DNA of 64,000 nt from Candidatus Gastranaerophilales bacterium (GTDB taxonomy: Bacteria > Cyanobacteriota > Vampirovibrionia > Gastranaerophilales > Gastranaerophilaceae). The notes beneath the pieces were generated by a model. It had not been told where the DNA came from, did no database searches, and saw nothing but the letters and a program-made list of their open reading frames with translations. Shown here piece after piece: positions 1 through 9,020 of the stretch. A program made the translations under genes and the position numbers. Position 1 is the stretch's first letter. Each line of letters starts with the position of its first letter. Where the stretch lies: positions 124,001-188,000 of the forward strand of contig CALVAO010000001.1 in assembly GCA_944325515.1 (NCBI GenBank), given 5' to 3'.

Positions 1-452
1 TGGCTTAAAGCCGCAATTGATGCCATTCCGATAAAGAAGGCGGGTTCTACAATTGTTGAAAAACACGCTTCTCTTGAAGCTCCCATTCCCTCAAAACTGC
101 TTCCTGTATCTAAAGCGGCAATTAATGAGAAGAATTTGCCAAACCCGAGAATGTAAGAAAAAACAACAAACGCAAACGGGATATTAAATATCGGTTTGCC
201 TGCTACAAGCGGTACAAAAAGCGCCGCAAACAATATTGAAGCAAATCCAGCAACCGGTGCAAACTTAAACACCCATGAAGTTGTTTCGCTTATAACAGAA
301 TCTTTTTTCATGAGTCTTAAAAAATCCCACATAGGCTGCATAATACTTACACCTTTGCGTCCAGCCCAAAAAGCTTTTGTCTTTTTTATTATACCTATCA
401 TTAAGAAAGGTACAAATAAAAGTATTAATATATTTATTAATAAACTAATCAT
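1..452 (-). CDS. hyfC: Hydrogenase-4 / formate hydrogenlyase membrane subunit HyfC-like, cut by window edge
   Basis: The first 150 residues are readable and run off the window, so the gene is partial at its C-terminus. It is a NuoH-like membrane subunit that docks the hydrophilic arm of group 4 [NiFe] hydrogenase-like complexes. The translation has an N-terminal membrane helix, then the loop WAGRKGVSIMQPMWD followed by LRLMKK, typical of HyfC/HycD, and two further hydrophobic segments. ATG lies 2 nt downstream of the hyfB stop, so the two are co-translated. No catalytic subunit is in view, so whether the complex is Hyf, Ech-like or another ion-pumping type is open. Confidence 0.8.
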   Translation of the reverse strand, partial: MISLLINILILLFVPFLMIGIIKKTKAFWAGRKGVSIMQPMWDFLRLMKKDSVISETTSWVFKFAPVAGFASILFAALFVPLVAGKPIFNIPFAFVVFSYILGFGKFFSLIAALDTGSSFEGMGASREACFSTIVEPAFFIGMASIAALS

Positions 453-454
453 TT

Positions 455-2440
455 CTAACCCCCAAAGTAAATTATTCCGACTATTGCCAATATCAGAAAT
501 ATTAATCCGAATAAAATATACTGCTGAATATTACCGCTCTGAATTCTTTCAAATTTTGCAAGTAATTTTTCATCCCACATAACAAGCGGTTTAACAATAT
601 ATGCTTCTTCAATATCTTCAATTTCAAGCTCATAATATGCTTCCTTCGGGAATAATTCCTTAGGTTTTTTAATATGAGTAACGCGTTTAAATAACGGTTT
701 TAAGGTTGAGATAAATAAATCTGCATAAGAAGATGCTGTATATTGCATATGATTATTGGCTCTGTCATAACCGCATCCCCATGTATTATGTATTTGCATT
801 TTTCTGTTAAACACTGCTCTTATAGCAAACAGCACAAGAAGCATTATTAAGAATATAAAGAAGTACCAGCTTAAAACACTGACTAATTCCATTACGGAAT
901 TAAATACCGGCATAATTGCTTCGCTTTTTATAAACATTGAAACCGGAACCAGCACCGCACCTATAAAATACTGCGGATACATGCCGATAAAAAATGTCAG
1001 AAATGCCAGAATTCCCATCGGTATAATCATTACTCTTGATACATCTCCTTGAATATTTATGGCATTTTCGCTTCTTGGATTCCCTAAAAACGTTATTCCG
1101 GAAGCTTTTGTAAAGCATAATATTGCCATCGTTCCAACCATAGCAAGACCGGCTATTGCGAATATTAAAGTAATAAACAAATTAATTTCGGAAGAGGGAA
1201 CTCCTTGAAGCATGCCGGCGTAAATTAAAAATTCACTTATAAAACCGTTGAAAGGAGGCAAACCGCAGATTGCAACAGAACCAACTATAAACATTAGTGT
1301 TGTATAAGGCATGTTTTTTGCAAGTCCGCCTAATTTTTCAATATTTCTTGTATGTGTTTTTAAATAAACACTGCCGGCTGCAAAGAACAATAGCTCTTTG
1401 AAAATAGAGTGGTTTAATATGTGGAGAATTCCGCCAGCGAATCCTAAAGCTGCAACTACAGGATTTGAATACGCGAGTCCCAGCATACCAATACCCATAC
1501 CAATACCTATAATTCCGATATTTTCAATACTGTGATATGCCAGCAGTCTTTTTATATCATGCTGGGTTATAGCATACAAGACACCATATAAAGCAGATAT
1601 TACGGAGATAATAAGTACTGTATAAGCAGCCAGCTTTGAAGGTGTACCAACAAACAGTAAAACTCTAAGAATTCCATAAATACCTGTTTTAATCATCACA
1701 CCGGACATAATCCCTGAAACATGACTGGGAGCTGCCGGGTGTGCATCTGGAAGCCAGTTGTGAAAAGGTACAAATCCAGCTTTTATTCCAAAACCGGCAA
1801 AAGCCAGCAGAAAAACTACATTTGCAAGATTCGTATTATTCTGCAAAGCAGACGCAAAATCTGCAAAACTTAAACTATTTGATTGAATATTTAATAAAAC
1901 AAAAGCCGCAATAATAAAGATTACGGACAAATGCATATAAACAAGATATTTAATCCCTGCAGAAATAACTTCTTTTTTTTCGCCTTCAAATATAACAAGA
2001 AAGAATGATGATAGTGACATTAATTCCCAAACAATCAAGAAGAACAGAGCATTTTGTACTGTTACAACAAGAATCATTGAAGTTATCAGCATCATCAAAA
2101 AGAAACAATGAGATGCAACATTCATTCCTTTATTAAAATACGGTTTCATATATCCATTAGCGTATATTGTTCCAAACAAACTCATAACAGATATAACTAT
2201 TACAAAAAATGCGGACAGAGGGTCAATAATAAATTCTACATCGCCCAAAATCGGCGACATATAAACCGTTTGCCCCATAGTTCCGCCGGTTAATAAAACT
2301 GCAGCTGCCGGTATAAATAACATAACAGAAGCAATTAAAGTAAAAACAGAACAAACTTTAAATTTCCATTGTTCTTTAACTGCAGCAGAGATTAAAGCTC
2401 CCGCGAACAGCATTCCTAAAGCTAAAAAATAAATTTCCAT
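455..2440 (-). CDS. hyfB: Hydrogenase-4 subunit B-like proton-translocating membrane protein
   Basis: 661-residue antiporter-like (NuoL/MrpD family) membrane subunit that would couple electron transfer to ion pumping. Visible landmarks are the WELMS segment with Glu139, the conserved GIKAGFVPFHNWLPDAHP block at about 218-236 (Lys220), VMIKTG with Lys251, and LHILNHSIFK at about 339-348. The C-terminal tail with TWGCGYD and MQYTASSYADLF is characteristic of HyfB rather than NuoL. It sits directly upstream of hyfC in the same operon. Length is normal for HyfB. Other group 4 complexes carry the same subunit, so the exact complex is not settled. Confidence 0.85.
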   Translation of the reverse strand: MEIYFLALGMLFAGALISAAVKEQWKFKVCSVFTLIASVMLFIPAAAVLLTGGTMGQTVYMSPILGDVEFIIDPLSAFFVIVISVMSLFGTIYANGYMKPYFNKGMNVASHCFFLMMLITSMILVVTVQNALFFLIVWELMSLSSFFLVIFEGEKKEVISAGIKYLVYMHLSVIFIIAAFVLLNIQSNSLSFADFASALQNNTNLANVVFLLAFAGFGIKAGFVPFHNWLPDAHPAAPSHVSGIMSGVMIKTGIYGILRVLLFVGTPSKLAAYTVLIISVISALYGVLYAITQHDIKRLLAYHSIENIGIIGIGMGIGMLGLAYSNPVVAALGFAGGILHILNHSIFKELLFFAAGSVYLKTHTRNIEKLGGLAKNMPYTTLMFIVGSVAICGLPPFNGFISEFLIYAGMLQGVPSSEINLFITLIFAIAGLAMVGTMAILCFTKASGITFLGNPRSENAINIQGDVSRVMIIPMGILAFLTFFIGMYPQYFIGAVLVPVSMFIKSEAIMPVFNSVMELVSVLSWYFFIFLIMLLVLFAIRAVFNRKMQIHNTWGCGYDRANNHMQYTASSYADLFISTLKPLFKRVTHIKKPKELFPKEAYYELEIEDIEEAYIVKPLVMWDEKLLAKFERIQSGNIQQYILFGLIFLILAIVGIIYFGG

Positions 2441-2617
2441 AACTATTTACATTCCCAAAACTATTTTACTAATTTTACCAAATACTTTTATATTGCTAAC
2501 AAAATAAAATTTCAAGGGGGGAAAATATCAAGCATAAGTAAAAGTTTTTCTCAATACAGTTTCCTGGATTAATTTGAAAATTATTGTAAAGATTTGCAAA
2601 GATTTGTTTTAAAAAAG

Positions 2618-2650
2618 ACAATTTTTTTATGATAAATGTTTTTATATACG
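2618..2650 (+). promoter_or_regulatory. Promoter-like block, ACAATT-N14-GTTTTTATATACG
   Basis: ACAATT at 2618-2623 is followed after exactly 14 bp by GTTTTTATATACG, about 30 nt before the ATG of the next gene. The same two-block arrangement with the same 14-bp gap recurs upstream of seven other genes or transcripts in this window. Promoter function is inference from recurrence and position. Confidence 0.5.
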
Positions 2651-2678
2651 TGTATCATTTTGTAGAAGGAAGGTAAGT

Positions 2679-2945
2679 ATGATTAATCCAATTAACTTTA
2701 GAGCAAACGCAGGGAATGTAACTTTAGAAACTCAAAAACAGGAAGAAGTTCTTAAGTCTGCACCTGTAACAACTCCTGTTGCTAATAGTGCATCTTTTAA
2801 AGGTGCAGATGCTATGTCTTCTTATAACAAAGCTATGATTGGCTTGAAAGAAGCTGAACCATCAGTAGAAAAAGCACCGGTTGCTTTTAAAGGCGATGAA
2901 AATGCTCCAGCAGAAACTGAGAGCAAAGAAGAAGCTGTTAAATAA
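2679..2945 (+). CDS. Small lineage-specific protein with SFKG/AFKG peptides
   Basis: 88-residue protein of unknown function. It begins MINPINFRANAG and carries two short repeats ending in FKG (SASFKGAD near residue 60 and PVAFKGDE near 70), then an acidic tail rich in Glu. Composition suggests a disordered protein; there is no signal peptide or membrane helix. A strong AAGGAAGG ribosome site precedes the ATG. It is a single-gene transcript between its own promoter block and a hairpin at 2999. The 59846 gene also contains SPSFKG, so FKG may be a lineage-specific linear motif. Confidence 0.75.
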   Translation: MINPINFRANAGNVTLETQKQEEVLKSAPVTTPVANSASFKGADAMSSYNKAMIGLKEAEPSVEKAPVAFKGDENAPAETESKEEAVK

Positions 2946-2998
2946 GACGAAAACTAAATAAGAGATACTACAGCATGGATGCAGAATTGAAATAATAA

Positions 2999-3029
2999 CC
3001 TGCCGGCATCAAAATTTTTTGCCGGCAGG
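2999..3029. terminator. Bidirectional hairpin between convergent genes
   Basis: A perfect 10-bp stem (CCTGCCGGCA with TGCCGGCAGG) and an 11-nt loop lie between the small gene ending at 2945 and cca ending at 3009. The right arm encodes the last residues of cca. T-rich flanks allow termination in both directions. Confidence 0.75.
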
Positions 3030-4454
3030 ATTATTTGTATTTTTGTAATTGCAAACAAAAGCAATTGCTTCTTCTTTTGTTGTAATATCTCCGTTTAGCT
3101 GTGCTTCATGGAGATTATTAATTATTTTTCCGAGGACAGGAGATTGGTTTATCTTTAAGATATCCATAATTTCTCTGCCGTCAAGCAGTTTGGGAAGCGG
3201 TTTAAGAGTGTCTTTTTTATCAAGATAAAATTTTAATAATCTTTCAAGACCGTTTAAGTTATTAACAATCATCTCTTCCGTAACATCTATCCCTCTGGCG
3301 GAAAGCCGGTCTGCCTTTGCAAGAATAATGTTATCGATGACATTATCTTCCATTTTTCTAATATAGCGCATCATTATTTTTTCATTTAAATCCTGTGCAG
3401 ATATAACACTTGAGGGGTAAATGTGATTCTTAATCATGCTTGATATATAATCTATTTGTTTTTTTGAGAATTTCAAATCTTTTAATAGAGGAACAGCCAT
3501 TTTAGAGCCGGTGTCATCATGCTTTATAAAGCGGTGCCTTGCATTACAGGAAGAACATTCCGGTTTGTTATACAAACAATCCTCCTTATTGCATTTACCA
3601 TTTTCAAGAGTCCAGGTGGAAAACTTTCCGATATCATGTAAAAATCCTGCAAGCTTCAAGTGGTTAAGCCTTGGAAAACCTCCAAAATCTATAGAATCCA
3701 GATGCTTTTTTATTTCTTCTTCCGAATTTTCATAAATAATCTCGATTTGTCTTACTGTTTCTATAACGTGGTGCAGTAAATCAAGATGGTGATGTGTATT
3801 TGGAGGAACTTTTTTTATATCGTTAACGCAGGGAAAAATTTTCTCTAAAAGCCCTGCTTCATCCAGAGCCAAAAGAGCCTTATCAGTATATTTACCGCCG
3901 AAAAGCTTCATTATTTCATAATTAATTCTTTCTTTAGCAGGATTTAGAGCCAGCTGCATATATTTCTTTAATGAAAATTTTAACTCCTCTGTCATCTCAA
4001 AGCCTGTAACGGCATAAAAGCGAAAAGCTCTTAAAATTCTGAGTGGATCATCTTCAAAATTTTCTTCCCGAATTCCCCGCAGAATACCTTTTTTTAAATC
4101 TTCAAGACCTCCTGTTACATCGATAAATTTTTCATTTTTTAAATCATAAGCAGCCGCATTTATAGTAAAATCTCGTCTTTTAAGGTCTTCTTCGATACAG
4201 CTCCCCTGTAATTCCGAAATATCAAGAAAATTGACTTTATCTACCAGTACAACTCTGTATATTTTGTTTTCGCTATCAAGAGTGATAAAGGTTCCATTAA
4301 AACGTTCTGCAAGCTTCTTAGCAAAATTTTCCGCCCCGCAAATTGCAATATCCCTGTCAAAAGTTTGTTTCCCCAGCAAAAAATCTCTTACAGCTCCGCC
4401 TACAAGATAACCTTCATTGATTTCTCTTAGAATAAAATCATCCTTGATATTCAT
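3009..4454 (-). CDS. cca: CCA tRNA nucleotidyltransferase with HD domain
   Basis: 481-residue class II polymerase-beta-type nucleotidyltransferase, predicted to add or repair the tRNA CCA end. The head shows GGAVRDFLLG at 19-28, metal-binding Asp33 and Asp35 (FDRDIAI), the RRDFTINA motif and DDPLRILRAFRF. A C-terminal HD domain follows (GFLHDIGKFSTW) with an unusual Cys cluster (CNKEDC...CSSC) just after it. Because tRNA-Ser in this window has no encoded CCA, the activity is needed. It overlaps rsmE by 17 bp and has its own GGAG site inside rsmE. Poly(A) polymerase activity is the alternative. Confidence 0.9.
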   Translation of the reverse strand: MNIKDDFILREINEGYLVGGAVRDFLLGKQTFDRDIAICGAENFAKKLAERFNGTFITLDSENKIYRVVLVDKVNFLDISELQGSCIEEDLKRRDFTINAAAYDLKNEKFIDVTGGLEDLKKGILRGIREENFEDDPLRILRAFRFYAVTGFEMTEELKFSLKKYMQLALNPAKERINYEIMKLFGGKYTDKALLALDEAGLLEKIFPCVNDIKKVPPNTHHHLDLLHHVIETVRQIEIIYENSEEEIKKHLDSIDFGGFPRLNHLKLAGFLHDIGKFSTWTLENGKCNKEDCLYNKPECSSCNARHRFIKHDDTGSKMAVPLLKDLKFSKKQIDYISSMIKNHIYPSSVISAQDLNEKIMMRYIRKMEDNVIDNIILAKADRLSARGIDVTEEMIVNNLNGLERLLKFYLDKKDTLKPLPKLLDGREIMDILKINQSPVLGKIINNLHEAQLNGDITTKEEAIAFVCNYKNTNNPAGKKF

Positions 4455-5178
4455 AAATAATATCTCCCAGAGCTGTAATAACTGCAGTATCTGCCTTTAA
4501 AATTAAATTCCCCAGGCTTATCAGAGGCAGATTTTTTGATTTAAAATAATCAAATTCTCTTTGTGAAAATCCCCCCTCCGGTCCGATTATTACAAGAACT
4601 TTTTCACCCTTGTGAACAGGGTTTTCTTTTAAATATTCTTTTAAGCTTTTTTCTGTAGAGCGTTCGGCAAAGACAATAATTTTGTCAAAGTTATTGTCTA
4701 AAATTTTATCGAATGACGATGGGTCATAGCAGGTTGGTATTTTAGCTCTTTCACATTGTTTTGATGCTTCATACATAACCCTCTGCCATTTTTCCCTCTT
4801 ATTTACTTTTAAAGCACAATTGTCTGTAAAAACCGGATAAACAGCTCTTACACCAAGTTCCGTGGCTTTCTCCATAATCGTAAGCTGTGAGTCGCTTCGT
4901 AAAGGGCTTTGTGCTAAATACAAATCAAAGTCTAAATCCCTTGCAGAAGGGTAAGAGTTTTCAATTTTGCAAATAATTTCTTTAGGATTTATTTCCGTAA
5001 TAATAGTTTCGTACTGAATTTGATTATCATCGATAAGCAGTAGTTTTTCTCCTGTTCTGGCTCTGAGTGAGCGCGCAATATGACGGTAATTGTCAGTATC
5101 TCTTATTGTAATAAAAGGAGGTTCTATTGTATTGGGATTTTCTCCTTTATTTATCTCCCCAATAAAAAACTGCGGCAT
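4438..5178 (-). CDS. rsmE: 16S rRNA (uracil1498-N3)-methyltransferase RsmE
   Basis: 246-residue SPOUT-class methyltransferase. The signature is VIIGPEGGFSQREFDYF near residue 200, then LGNLILKADTAVITAL, which forms the knotted SAM site. The N-terminal PUA-like part has HIARSLRARTGEKLLL. Length fits the family. It is first in a two-gene transcript with cca, both acting on RNA maturation. The ATG follows AAGGAAATGTT. Confidence 0.92.
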   Translation of the reverse strand: MPQFFIGEINKGENPNTIEPPFITIRDTDNYRHIARSLRARTGEKLLLIDDNQIQYETIITEINPKEIICKIENSYPSARDLDFDLYLAQSPLRSDSQLTIMEKATELGVRAVYPVFTDNCALKVNKREKWQRVMYEASKQCERAKIPTCYDPSSFDKILDNNFDKIIVFAERSTEKSLKEYLKENPVHKGEKVLVIIGPEGGFSQREFDYFKSKNLPLISLGNLILKADTAVITALGDIIYEYQG

Positions 5179-5417
5179 AACATTTCCTTATAATCTAAAC
5201 CCTAATTTTATGATACCAAAAAACCAGAAACAATGTCCGCGAGACAAATTATTTTTAAAATATTGTTACAATATTTTGCTAACATCTGTGTTGTTTGGAA
5301 CATTTGATTAGTCGTAGAATTGCTATTATTTGTTGAGTTTTACTTTGGTAATCTAATTTTTTACCGGTCAGTTGTGTTTTTATTATATAATTAATATAGT
5401 GAAGAAGGAGAATTGGT

Positions 5418-6440
5418 ATGGAAAAGAATATTGATTGGGCAAATCTAGGATTTGGCTATATGAAAACTGATTATCGCTTTGTAGCTAATTATAAAAACGG
5501 CAAATGGGATGAAGGTTCTATTATTACAGACGAAAATATTGTAATGAATGAATGCGCGTGTGTTCTTCAGTATGCTCAAACATGTTTTGAAGGAATGAAA
5601 GCTTATAGAACAGTTGACGGCAGGGTGGTTTGTTTCAGACCGGATTTGAATGCTAAGCGCATGGCAGATACTTGTGAAAGATTGGAAATGCCGGTATTTC
5701 CGGAAGACAGATTTGTAGAAGCTGTTGTCGAAACGGTTAAGAAAAATATTGATTATGTTCCCCCGTACGGAACAGGTGCTACATTGTATATTAGACCTTA
5801 TATGTTCGGGATAAATCCTGTTATGGGGGTCAAACCTGCCAGTGAATACCAGTTCCGAATTTTTATATCTCCTGTAGGTCCTTACTTTAAGGGTGGTGCA
5901 AAACCTATCAGCTTAAGAGTTCCGGATTTTGACAGAGCTGCTCCGCATGGTACAGGACACGTAAAGGCGGGGTTAAATTATGCAATGAGTCTGCATGCAA
6001 TAGTTGATGCTCACAATCAAGGCTTTAACGAAAACATGTATCTTGATTCCGCAACCAGAACAAAAGTTGAAGAAACCGGAGGTGCAAATATAATTTTTGT
6101 TACTTCAGATAAAACAGTTGTAACTCCAAAATCATCTACCATACTTCCTTCTATTACAAGACGTTCTTTGATGTATGTTGCAGAACATTATCTGGGGCTT
6201 AAGGCAGAAGAAAGAGAAATAAAGTTTGAAGAAGTAAAGGATTTTGCTGAATGTGCGCTCTGCGGAACGGCGGCAGTACTTTCTCCGGTTGGAAGAGTTG
6301 TTGATCACGGTAAAGAAATCTTGTTCCCATCCGGCATGGAAAAAATGGGAGAAATCACACAAAAGCTTTATGATACATTAACAGGTATTCAGATGGGAAG
6401 AATAGAAGCACCTAAAGGCTGGATTAAAGAAATTGCATAA
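5418..6440 (+). CDS. ilvE: Branched-chain amino acid aminotransferase (class IV PLP, long type)
   Basis: 340-residue PLP enzyme that interconverts Val, Leu and Ile with their 2-oxoacids. The start DWANLGFGYMKTDY and the GTGHVKAGLNYAMS block holding the PLP lysine are typical of the eukaryote/Bacillus-like BCAT subgroup. VEETGGANIIFV and TRRSL match the cofactor phosphate region. GAAGGAG lies 7 nt before ATG, and a TTGTGT-N17-TATAGT promoter is just upstream. A shorter-type second BCAT lies at 7293, so two subgroups coexist within 2 kb. Confidence 0.92.
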   Translation: MEKNIDWANLGFGYMKTDYRFVANYKNGKWDEGSIITDENIVMNECACVLQYAQTCFEGMKAYRTVDGRVVCFRPDLNAKRMADTCERLEMPVFPEDRFVEAVVETVKKNIDYVPPYGTGATLYIRPYMFGINPVMGVKPASEYQFRIFISPVGPYFKGGAKPISLRVPDFDRAAPHGTGHVKAGLNYAMSLHAIVDAHNQGFNENMYLDSATRTKVEETGGANIIFVTSDKTVVTPKSSTILPSITRRSLMYVAEHYLGLKAEEREIKFEEVKDFAECALCGTAAVLSPVGRVVDHGKEILFPSGMEKMGEITQKLYDTLTGIQMGRIEAPKGWIKEIA

Positions 6441-6449
6441 TAAAATAAT

Positions 6450-6478
6450 AAAACTCCCCGAATCCATCGGGGAGTTTT
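6450..6478. terminator. Bidirectional terminator
   Basis: An 11-bp perfect stem (AAAACTCCCCG with CGGGGAGTTTT) and a 7-nt loop separate the convergent aminotransferase and EF-hand genes. A and T runs flank it on both sides. Confidence 0.85.
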
Positions 6479-6501
6479 ATTTATCAATATATATTTAGAA
6501 T

Positions 6502-7179
6502 TTATCCGGCATTAAATTCTTTCTGTGCTTCGCCTAAATTGTATGTATTATAAATATTTGAATATAATTTTGCGGCTGCGGCGGCTTTGCTTTTTTGAGT
6601 ATATGCAAGAACTGCATCAAAGCCTTTTTTATTAATTGTTCCATCTATATTTGCAGGATTAGGAACATCTGCTTTGCTTAGCATATCTGCGGCAAGTATG
6701 CTGGAACTGTATTCGGCAATATCGATTTTGCCATCTTTATTGACATCTAAAGCTTCTGATGTAAAGCTTTTATCCGGTGCAAATCTGGCATCCAGTTCCT
6801 TTACATCCAGCTCTTTTACTCCGCCCATTTCTTCATATGCAGCACCGAGAACGGCTGCTTTATCTACCTGTCCTTTTGGCATGACCGGCATATATCTGTA
6901 TTCAAATTCAAGCGGAGGCAATGCACTCAAATACTCATCATTTTCCTTTAAAAACTTTTCCAGTTTATCGCCATTCTTTTGGGGCGCATCCGGACTTAAG
7001 CCGAAATCTAAAATCGGTGCAGTATTCATTGTATCTGCAATAAGAGGTTGTTCTAAATATGTATAATAATTTTCTACAGCATTTCTGCCGTATCTAACCG
7101 ATGGATTAGTTACTTTGTTATCATACTTGCCTTTGCTTCCATCTATCTTTGCGACATTACCAGATACTTCAAATACCAT
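6502..7179 (-). CDS. EF-hand domain protein of unknown function
   Basis: 225 residues from the ATG preceded by GGAGG with a 6-nt gap; a longer frame from GTG would place the ribosome site inside the gene and is less likely. The only recognisable element is a canonical calcium loop, DVNKDGKIDIAE, near residue 135, followed by a weaker second loop (NIDGTINKKGF). No signal peptide is seen, so it is probably cytosolic. It ends with an Ala-rich helix. It belongs to the group of lineage-specific genes with a GCAATT-type upstream block. Confidence 0.75.
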   Translation of the reverse strand: MVFEVSGNVAKIDGSKGKYDNKVTNPSVRYGRNAVENYYTYLEQPLIADTMNTAPILDFGLSPDAPQKNGDKLEKFLKENDEYLSALPPLEFEYRYMPVMPKGQVDKAAVLGAAYEEMGGVKELDVKELDARFAPDKSFTSEALDVNKDGKIDIAEYSSSILAADMLSKADVPNPANIDGTINKKGFDAVLAYTQKSKAAAAAKLYSNIYNTYNLGEAQKEFNAG

Positions 7180-7200
7180 ATTTAACCTCCACACTATATA

Positions 7201-7231
7201 TTATTAAAAACACAAAGGTTTAAAAAATTGC
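7201..7231 (-). promoter_or_regulatory. Promoter-like block, GCAATT-N14-GTTTTTAATAA
   Basis: On the minus strand GCAATT (7231-7226) is followed after 14 bp by GTTTTTAATAA, about 20 nt before the EF-hand start. It matches the other members in the first block and spacing. The second block is degenerate. Confidence 0.4.
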
Positions 7232-7292
7232 CAGATAATTTACAAAAATTAACACTTTACTGTTGTATAATTATCTGGTATAGGAGAATTTT

Positions 7293-8207
7293 ATGGTTGA
7301 ATACGTATTTATGAACGGGGAGTTTGTAGAGGCTGATAAGGCTTTTATACCGGTCAGAACACACGCTTTTTTGTACGGAACTTCCGTCTTTGAAGGGATA
7401 AGAGCATATTATAACGAAGAAGAAAATCAAATGTACGCTTTTAGAGTAAAAGAACATTACGAAAGACTGCTTAGAAGCGCAAAAGTTATGTGGATGAAAA
7501 CTCCTTATACTATTGAAGAGTATTGTAATATTACACGGGAATTGTTAAAGAAAAATAATTACAGAACAGATGTTTATATTCGTCCGACTCTATATAAGTC
7601 TTCTATCAAAGTAGGACCAACCTTAACAGATAATGAGGATTCTTTTTTAATCTTTACAACGCCGTTTGGAAACTATTTTGGAGAGGATGAGGGCTTAAAA
7701 TTGTGTGTTTCAAATTGGCGCAGAACTTCTGATAACGCAATTCCTCCAAGAGCAAAAGTCAGCGGTGCTTACGCTAATTCAGCATTGATTAAAACAGATG
7801 CTCATGAAGCCGGTTTTGATGATGCCGTTGTACTTTCTGAATCCGGACAGGTGACAGAAGGTTCTGCAATGAATATATTTCTTGTAATTAACGGAACTCT
7901 TGTAACTTCAAATACTACTGACGACATTTTAGTCGGGGTTACAAGAAATACGGTAATCGAAATAGCAAAAGAACTCAATATACCTGTAAAAGAAAGAGCT
8001 ATAGACAGAACAGAGCTTTATCTTGCTGATGAAGCTTTTTGCTGCGGTACCGGAGCTCAGATTGTTCCTGTTGCCAGTATTGATCACAGACCGGTCGGAT
8101 GCGGAAAAATCGGAAATATAACAAAACAGATTTCCGATATGTATTTTAATGTCGTACGCGGTAAAGTAGAAAAGTTTAAGGATTGGTGTACGCCTGTATA
8201 TGATTAG
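7293..8207 (+). CDS. ilvE: Branched-chain amino acid aminotransferase (class IV PLP, short type)
   Basis: 304-residue PLP-dependent aminotransferase of the bacterial IlvE subgroup. It starts VEYVFMNGEFVEADKAFIPVRTHAFLYG in two typical strands, with FEGIRAYY, then PPRAKVSGAYANSALIKT carrying the PLP lysine, and ITEGSAMNIF-like VTEGSAMNIFLV. A GGAG site sits 7 nt before ATG and TGTATAAT lies upstream. The stop overlaps the next gene by 8 bp. It may serve catabolism while the 5418 enzyme serves synthesis, or the reverse; sequence alone does not decide. Confidence 0.92.
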   Translation: MVEYVFMNGEFVEADKAFIPVRTHAFLYGTSVFEGIRAYYNEEENQMYAFRVKEHYERLLRSAKVMWMKTPYTIEEYCNITRELLKKNNYRTDVYIRPTLYKSSIKVGPTLTDNEDSFLIFTTPFGNYFGEDEGLKLCVSNWRRTSDNAIPPRAKVSGAYANSALIKTDAHEAGFDDAVVLSESGQVTEGSAMNIFLVINGTLVTSNTTDDILVGVTRNTVIEIAKELNIPVKERAIDRTELYLADEAFCCGTGAQIVPVASIDHRPVGCGKIGNITKQISDMYFNVVRGKVEKFKDWCTPVYD

Positions 8208-8931
8208 TTTTTTTGGCAAATGTATGCAAAATTTATGGCGTTCCTTTGTGTATTTAATCACAGGGCGCTCAAGAGTTGTACATGTAATGGCGCAGGCAGC
8301 TTCAATAAGCTATGATTCACTGGTTATATCTCTGGTAATAGCGTTCGTTTCCGCAGCTGTTATTGCAATACAGGTATCTAAACAGTTTCTTATGACAGGA
8401 GCGGAAGCATATGTAGGCGGCTCTATTGCAATTGTTATGATAAGAGAAATTGCACCTGGCTTTGTAGCTCTTGCAATAGGAGCCAGGGCAGGCACAGCAA
8501 TTTCTGCAGAAATTGCTAACATGCAGGTAACTTCTCAAGTAGATGCCATTAAGACATTAAAAGTAGATCCTGTAGGATACTATTTTGCTCCCAGAATTCT
8601 TGCAGCTGCTATTACTGTTCCAATGGTTGTTTTAATAGCAGAGCTTGTAGGAATTGCTGGAGGGCTCCTTGTTTCAAATGCGACTATTCATCTGCATCCT
8701 GCAAGATATATTAATTCTGTCTGGTTATGGCTCAGTACGAGAGATATCTATATAAGCTTATTTAAAGGATTTGTCTTTGGTATTCTAATTGCGCTGGTAT
8801 GTGCAACACAAGGGTATGAAACCAAAGGCGGGGCAAAAGATGTCGGTGAGTCTACGACAAAAGCCGCTGTTTTATCTACTGTTTATATGCTTATGGCGGA
8901 TTTTTTGATCAATCTGGTTTTTTATTTGTAA
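8200..8931 (+). CDS. MlaE/YrbE-family ABC transporter permease
   Basis: 243-residue integral membrane permease of the family that moves phospholipids between inner and outer membrane. Diagnostic pieces are the EIAPGFVALAIGARAGTA block near 86-103, EIANMQVTSQVDAIKTL and the conserved DPVGYYFAPRILA. About five hydrophobic segments are visible. It overlaps the preceding aminotransferase by 8 bp, so it is translationally coupled. No MlaF-type ATPase or MlaD-type substrate protein is nearby, so partners must be elsewhere. Confidence 0.88.
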   Translation: MISFFGKCMQNLWRSFVYLITGRSRVVHVMAQAASISYDSLVISLVIAFVSAAVIAIQVSKQFLMTGAEAYVGGSIAIVMIREIAPGFVALAIGARAGTAISAEIANMQVTSQVDAIKTLKVDPVGYYFAPRILAAAITVPMVVLIAELVGIAGGLLVSNATIHLHPARYINSVWLWLSTRDIYISLFKGFVFGILIALVCATQGYETKGGAKDVGESTTKAAVLSTVYMLMADFLINLVFYL

Positions 8932-9020
8932 GAAAGCCGAAAATATCTCAACTATGTTTAAATTGATAATATAATACTATCATGCTATTATATGTTGTAT
9001 GTAAAGCTGGAGCTTGAATT